Made by a program: the position numbers and the translations under genes | The notes under the pieces: model-generated | Database searches by the model: none | What the model was told of the DNA's origin: nothing | What the model saw: the letters and a program-made list of their open reading frames with translations, nothing else | From: Chloroflexota bacterium | Lineage (GTDB): Bacteria > Chloroflexota > Anaerolineae > Aggregatilineales > Phototrophicaceae | Assembly (NCBI GenBank): GCA_011525385.1 | Contig: WTGF01000076.1 | Location: 1 to 64,000 of the forward strand | Direction: 5' to 3' | Length of the DNA: 64,000 bases | Shown here: positions 60,439 to 64,000 of the stretch, in pieces | Position numbering within the stretch: the first letter of the stretch is position 1 | Layout of the letters: every line of letters starts with the position of its first letter

Positions 60439-61617
60439 TCAGGCGCGATAACGCGCCAGCACGGGCAGCATGCGCTCCACCGCCGCTTTGAGCGTCTCAA
60501 TCGGTTCCAGCAGCGTGATGCGGACATACTCGCGCCAGTTTTCGCCGAAGGCGGTCCCGGGAAAGATCAAGACCCGTCCCTCTTTCAAGAGCAGATAAGA
60601 CAGCTCGGCGGCATGGATGCCGGTTGATGAGCTGTCCGCCCAAACAAAAAGCCCGCCGCGAGGCTCGCCATAAGCGAAGCCCATGCGATCCAGTCCATCC
60701 AGCAAGACGGCGCGCCGCTCGGTGTAGATCTGCAAATAATCGCTGACGCAATCCTGCGGACCGGTAAGGGCGGCCAGCCCGGCCCATTGCGATACCGTGG
60801 CCACCGGCCCGGTGGTGACCTGTTTGACGCGCGCCATGGCATCAATGACATTTTCCGGCGCGGCCACATAGCCGCAGCGCCAGCCGGTCATCGCATAGGC
60901 TTTGGAGAAGGCATCCAGCGTGATCGTTCGTTCGGCCATGCCCGGCAGCGACCCGATGCTAAAATGCCGCCAGGGTTCGTAGACGATTCTTCCGTAAATC
61001 TCGTCGACGATCACGATCAGGTTGTGGCGGATGCAAACATCGGCGATGGCGCGCAAGCGGTCTTCGGTGACAATGCCGGCGGTGGGGTTGCTCGGCGTCA
61101 CGATCAGTAGCGCCTTGCTCGCCGGTGTGATGGCCGCCTCAACCGCTTCCGCTTCCAGGTTAAAGGCATCTTCGCGATCCGTCGGCACCATGACCATTTC
61201 ACCGCCCGCTCGACGAATGGCATCGTCATAGGAAGTATAGCGCGGGTCCGGCACCAGGATTTCGTCCCCCGGGTCGATTAAGGCCTGTATAGCCAGGAAG
61301 AGCCCTTCCTGGCCGCCGGTCGTGACCATCACATTTTCCGCTCCGACGGGCAAGCCATTGTATTCGCGCATGTGATTGGCGATGGCGGCGCGCAATTGCG
61401 GTAGACCCTCCACCGGGGTCAGACCGGTGCGCCCCTCGCGCATGGCGCGGTTGGCGGCTTCGACAATGTGCGCCGGCGTCGGCAGGTCGGGATCGCCGCG
61501 TCCCAGCGTGATGACATCATCCATCTGCCCCGCCATCTCCATCAAGGCATAGCGCAGTTGTGTCCCGTCAGCGGCGACGGCGCGGACTGTTTCAGGAATA
61601 TTGGGGTTCTCTGTCAT
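60439..61617 (-). CDS. Pyridoxal-phosphate aminotransferase, class I/II
   Basis: 392 residues. The fold-type I aminotransferase motifs are complete: N177-P-T-A-G, D205 (VDEIYG), and the PLP lysine K239 in DAFSKAYAMTGWRCGY. It resembles the aspartate/aromatic aminotransferase group. Followed (upstream on the minus strand) by a truncated paralogue across a palindrome. Substrate unassigned. Confidence 0.9.
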   Translation of the reverse strand: MTENPNIPETVRAVAADGTQLRYALMEMAGQMDDVITLGRGDPDLPTPAHIVEAANRAMREGRTGLTPVEGLPQLRAAIANHMREYNGLPVGAENVMVTTGGQEGLFLAIQALIDPGDEILVPDPRYTSYDDAIRRAGGEMVMVPTDREDAFNLEAEAVEAAITPASKALLIVTPSNPTAGIVTEDRLRAIADVCIRHNLIVIVDEIYGRIVYEPWRHFSIGSLPGMAERTITLDAFSKAYAMTGWRCGYVAAPENVIDAMARVKQVTTGPVATVSQWAGLAALTGPQDCVSDYLQIYTERRAVLLDGLDRMGFAYGEPRGGLFVWADSSSTGIHAAELSYLLLKEGRVLIFPGTAFGENWREYVRITLLEPIETLKAAVERMLPVLARYRA

Positions 61618-61685
61618 CTTGGTTGCGCTATCCTACGGTCTAAACTGAACCAACTTAGTCGTGTCAAAGACGGTCTCGCTAGAAA

Positions 61686-61765
61686 AACTCCCCTCCCTGA
61701 AGCTTCGGGGTTTCCGCCCCCCGCTTAGCGGGGGGATCGAGGGGGGCAGGCCGGGGGAGGGGTTA
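61686..61765. repeat. GC-rich palindromes at the end of the truncated aminotransferase
   Basis: CCCCTCCCTGAAGCTTCGGGG followed by CCCCCCGCTTAGCGGGGGG and AGGCCGGGGGAGGGG. Its right edge supplies the sequence just past the aminotransferase-like stop (TTA TAA at 61763-61768), suggesting that it replaced the 3' end of that gene. Confidence 0.68.
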
Positions 61766-62482
61766 TAAAGCAGTCCTCACCCATTCAAGCCCGGCCCATT
61801 GCGAGACGGCGGTCGTGCAAATAGTGATGGCTTGCTTGCCGGCGCGCAAGCGCAGCGCCGCTGCCGATCCCGCCATCCAGCCCAGCCGCCAGCCGGCCAA
61901 ATCAGCGGACAAGGAATCGATAGTGACCACGCGCGACGCCAGCTTTTCGTTCTGTGCCGGGTGAAACGGCGGCGCGGTCTTGGCGAAACTGAGATCGTAG
62001 ACGATCCACCAATCTCTTTCTTCCGCTCGCTGCAAGAGCTCGATGCTGGTTTCGCGATAGACATCGGGACTGATGTAAAGCAAGCTGACGTCATCTCGTA
62101 TCGTATCAACGATATCTGCGCCCAGAATATGCAGCGCCCCGCGGATAGGCGATGAGTCGCCGGGGCAAAGTACAGCGCTGCCCGCTTCCGCCAATAACGT
62201 CATCGTCACGAAACGGGCTTCCGTGCTGCCGCAGGTGATGGTGACTTCCGCCGGGTCGACGACCACCGCGTAGCGCTGCGCCAGATGATCGGCCACCCAA
62301 GCGCGAAACTCGGGGATGCCGGGGCGGTCGGTGTAGTGCGTCTCGCCGCGCGCCAGGGCAGCCACAGCCGCCTCGATCACATTTGCCGGGATATCCGGCT
62401 CGTCCGCAGAGGGCGGACGCAGATCATCCAGGGCGGCGACACGTTCCGCCAGTGGGCGGGCGAGCAGTTTGGGTGGGGTCAT
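61763..62482 (-). CDS. Truncated aminotransferase-like protein lacking the PLP lysine
   Basis: 239 residues from the ATG at 62482 (GGAGAAG upstream). It follows fold-type I aminotransferases in order: TDRPGIPEFRAWVADHL, TCGSTEA, VYDLSFAK and DSLSADLAGWRLGWMAG. Yet the lysine of the S-K motif is Ala (A193) where its neighbour has K239, and the N-P-T-G segment is also shortened. It ends at SQWAGLEWVRTAL, the point matching about residue 280 of a full enzyme, so the C-terminal domain is missing and a palindrome follows. It is either a decayed paralogue or a non-catalytic, binding version. Confidence 0.7.
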   Translation of the reverse strand: MTPPKLLARPLAERVAALDDLRPPSADEPDIPANVIEAAVAALARGETHYTDRPGIPEFRAWVADHLAQRYAVVVDPAEVTITCGSTEARFVTMTLLAEAGSAVLCPGDSSPIRGALHILGADIVDTIRDDVSLLYISPDVYRETSIELLQRAEERDWWIVYDLSFAKTAPPFHPAQNEKLASRVVTIDSLSADLAGWRLGWMAGSAAALRLRAGKQAITICTTAVSQWAGLEWVRTAL

Positions 62483-62503
62483 GGTGTTGTTCTTCTCCAT
62501 ACC

Positions 62504-62548
62504 AACCCCCCTCTAAATCTCCCCCCATTGCAATGGGGGGAGACTTTG
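62504..62548. repeat. GC-rich palindrome (CTCCCCCC..GGGGGGAG type)
   Basis: ACCCCCCTCTAAATCTC and the CTCCCCCCATTGCAATGGGGGG palindrome are almost identical to 38142-38186. Confidence 0.65.
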
Positions 62549-62627
62549 CCCAACTGCCAGTAACTCTCGCAATTGTCGGCTCCGCATTTTCTACTCATAC
62601 TCGCTGCTTCCTATTACACTCTGTCTC

Positions 62628-62676
62628 ATAGCCCCCTCTCCAACGCTTTGGGGAGGGGGTTGGGGGAGGGGTTGAA
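62628..62676. repeat. GC-rich palindrome next to the Ldh2-type gene
   Basis: CCCCCTCTCCAACGC..TTGGGGAGGGGG, then TTGGGGGAGGGGTTGAATC. It abuts the stop of the dehydrogenase gene. Confidence 0.62.
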
Positions 62677-63732
62677 TCATAAACCAAAAGCGATCCCCAG
62701 CCTGTCCGCCAACTGCCGCAGTCCTTCATAGACATGCGCGTCGAGTTGCGCGCCATCACGGCGATAAGCCTGCTCGCGGCGGTGGTCAATCTCGCCGGGG
62801 ACCAGGATCTCCTCAAAGCCCGGGCGCAATTCGCTGCTCTTGATCTCGGCGATGAAGGCGTCCATGCGCGCCTTGAATACCTCGACCGGCATGAACCAGG
62901 CGATGTCAATGGCGATGAACGTATGCGAGACATCCAGTTTGGCGATCGAGCGGTCTTGATAGGGCGCCAGCCCGAAGCCGCCGCCGCTGATGACGCCGGT
63001 CAAAATGTCGGTGAAAAGCGACAAGCCATAACCCTTGTACTGACCGATGCCGAGCAAAGCGCCCGCCATTGCCGCGCTGGGATCATCCGTTTCCAGCCCC
63101 TCCGGCGTCAGCGCCCAGTCAAGCGGCATGGATTTGCCCTCCCGTTCATGCCAGCGCATCATGCCCTTGCCGGCAGTGGTCAAGGCGATATCGAGCACCA
63201 CCGGGAAGTCTCCTCCGCTTGGCGCTGCCATGCCCCAGGGATTGGTGCCGACGCGCGGCGACCTCCCGCCCCAGGGCGCCATCTCCGCGCCGGCGTTGGT
63301 GATGGCGATGCCAATACAATCGGCGTCCAGCGCCCGCCGCGCGTGATAGCCCGAGGAGCCGAAGTGCGTGCTGTTGAAGACGACGCAGGCGCCGATGCCG
63401 CAGGTTTTGGCTTTGTCCACGGCCATGGCCATGGCTTCTTGCCCGACCACCGATCCCATGACCATCTTGGCGTCGACCAGCGCCAAAGCCGGCGATTCCT
63501 TGATGGTCGCCATCTCCGTACCTGGCCGATACAGCCCCTTGGAAATGCGCTCGTAGTAGCCGCTCAGCCGGCCCACGCCTTGTCCCTGCCCGGGCAGGCA
63601 GCGCAGCTCGCTGCTCATCAAACCCGCCGTACAGTAACCGGCTTCCTGGTCCGACAAGCCCATCGCAATAAAAGCGCGATTGACAAAGTCTTCCAGATCA
63701 TCCACCGGCACGCGGACAAGTGTGATGCCCAT
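62677..63732 (-). CDS. Malate/L-lactate dehydrogenase family (Ldh2) oxidoreductase
   Basis: 351 residues. The Ldh2/MDG2 family (unrelated to classical LDH) is recognised by FNSTHFGSSGYHARRA, GGRSPRVGTNPWGMAAP, GQYKGYGLSLFTDILTGVISG and IDIAWFMPVEVFKARMD. Members use NAD(P) on 2-oxo or 2-hydroxy acids. Its start lies three bases after the stop of the partial VOC gene, so the two are coupled. Followed by the aminotransferase pair; a role in amino-acid or hydroxy-acid breakdown is likely but general. Confidence 0.9.
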   Translation of the reverse strand: MGITLVRVPVDDLEDFVNRAFIAMGLSDQEAGYCTAGLMSSELRCLPGQGQGVGRLSGYYERISKGLYRPGTEMATIKESPALALVDAKMVMGSVVGQEAMAMAVDKAKTCGIGACVVFNSTHFGSSGYHARRALDADCIGIAITNAGAEMAPWGGRSPRVGTNPWGMAAPSGGDFPVVLDIALTTAGKGMMRWHEREGKSMPLDWALTPEGLETDDPSAAMAGALLGIGQYKGYGLSLFTDILTGVISGGGFGLAPYQDRSIAKLDVSHTFIAIDIAWFMPVEVFKARMDAFIAEIKSSELRPGFEEILVPGEIDHRREQAYRRDGAQLDAHVYEGLRQLADRLGIAFGL

Positions 63733-63735
63733 CGC

Positions 63736-64000
63736 TCAGATACCCCGGATTGACTTGTACTGTTCGAGTTCTTCCGGACTGTAGACTTGCATCAGTTCGA
63801 GTTCAATGCCGCCGGTTTCCTGCTCCAGGAAAGCGACATAGCCTTCGGGATGCGGGTGGCTGCCCGATACCTGGCAAGAACTGCACTCCTTGAGCGTCCC
63901 GCCCTCGGCCTGCGCTTCTTCCAGCGCGCTGTCAATATTTTCCACGGCGTAGCAGATATGATGCAAGCCTTCCGTGCCGCGCTCGGCGATCCATTTGCTG
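63736..64000 (-). CDS. VOC-family protein (methylmalonyl-CoA-epimerase/glyoxalase-like), 5' end outside the window
   Basis: The frame is open to the window edge (SKWIAERGTEGLHHICYAVENI...), so the start is not in view. The visible 88 residues are the C-terminal half of a VOC domain: LHHICYAVENIDSALEEAQAEG, then HPEGYVAFLEQETGGIELELMQ, a Glu in a metal-binding position. It could be a methylmalonyl-CoA-epimerase-like or glyoxalase-like protein. Its stop is three bases before the Ldh2-type start. Confidence 0.75.
   Translation of the reverse strand, partial: SKWIAERGTEGLHHICYAVENIDSALEEAQAEGGTLKECSSCQVSGSHPHPEGYVAFLEQETGGIELELMQVYSPEELEQYKSIRGI

Noticed and set aside
1-64000. tRNA or rRNA genes
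   Set aside because: No cloverleaf, CCA-flanked or rRNA-like conserved stretch was recognised by eye; a covariance-model search would settle it.

Overview
The window is a moderately GC-rich bacterial chromosome segment. It carries secreted proteins with Sec signal peptides, many ABC importers with soluble binding proteins, a predicted F420-type LLM oxidoreductase, spondin-domain and phytanoyl-CoA-dioxygenase-like proteins, and many dispersed GC-rich palindromes. This mix suggests a heterotroph of the Chloroflexota (Anaerolineae-like) or a similar free-living or sponge-associated lineage. There is no rRNA, ribosomal protein or other phylogenetic marker, so the placement is only a guess. I saw no tRNA, rRNA, CRISPR array, transposase or replication origin.

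Layout. 0.1-7.6 kb: an M24 peptidase, then three tandem paralogous secreted proteins, each made of four Cys/Trp-Arg/Cys repeats that I do not recognise, then a HAD hydrolase; an eroded copy of the M24 gene lies between the first two. 7.6-18.9 kb: an amino-sugar locus with a GH20 hexosaminidase, two SIS phosphosugar isomerase/deaminase-like proteins, a 2-hydroxyacid dehydrogenase, an unusual XRE-SorC regulator, a sugar ABC importer (binding protein and two permeases) and an EEP-family hydrolase. 18.9-21.6 kb: a compact, AT-richer Type II restriction-modification island with its own controller protein and recognisable C-boxes at both promoters, plus an HNH nuclease; it borders an eroded dehydrogenase fragment. 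21.6-31.1 kb: PhyH dioxygenase, second sugar ABC importer, LarA-like protein, orphan DNA methyltransferase, homocysteine S-methyltransferase-like protein, SDR.

31.1-36 kb: an oligopeptide-type ABC importer (binding protein and two permeases) interrupted by a cassette of two paralogous small proteins and an HNH nuclease. 36-42.3 kb: aspartoacylase-like hydrolase, Gfo/Idh/MocA oxidoreductase, secreted spondin-domain protein, a second orphan methyltransferase translationally coupled to a sialidase-like and a DinB-like gene. 42.4-46.7 kb: a large one-polypeptide nuclease/N6-methylase, MsrB, a hotdog thioesterase. 46.7-52.2 kb: a complete branched-chain amino-acid (liv) importer with an embedded GNAT gene. 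52.3-64 kb: LLM oxidoreductase, coiled-coil Lys-rich protein, acetamidase/formamidase, a GxxExxY cassette flanked by inverted repeats, SDR, another dipeptide-type importer, an aminotransferase followed by a truncated lysine-less paralogue, an Ldh2-type dehydrogenase and a partial VOC protein.

Themes. (1) In all five importers a hairpin or GC-rich palindrome separates the binding-protein gene from the permease genes, which probably sets differential expression. (2) Only the liv system has ATPase genes here, so the others must borrow ATPases encoded elsewhere. (3) Three DNA-modification or nuclease modules (controlled R-M, HNH with small paralogues, GxxExxY) sit as insertable cassettes among metabolic operons. 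(4) Dispersed palindromes supply the stop regions of two genes. The best candidates for something undescribed are the three four-repeat secreted proteins and the two-paralogue/HNH cassette.
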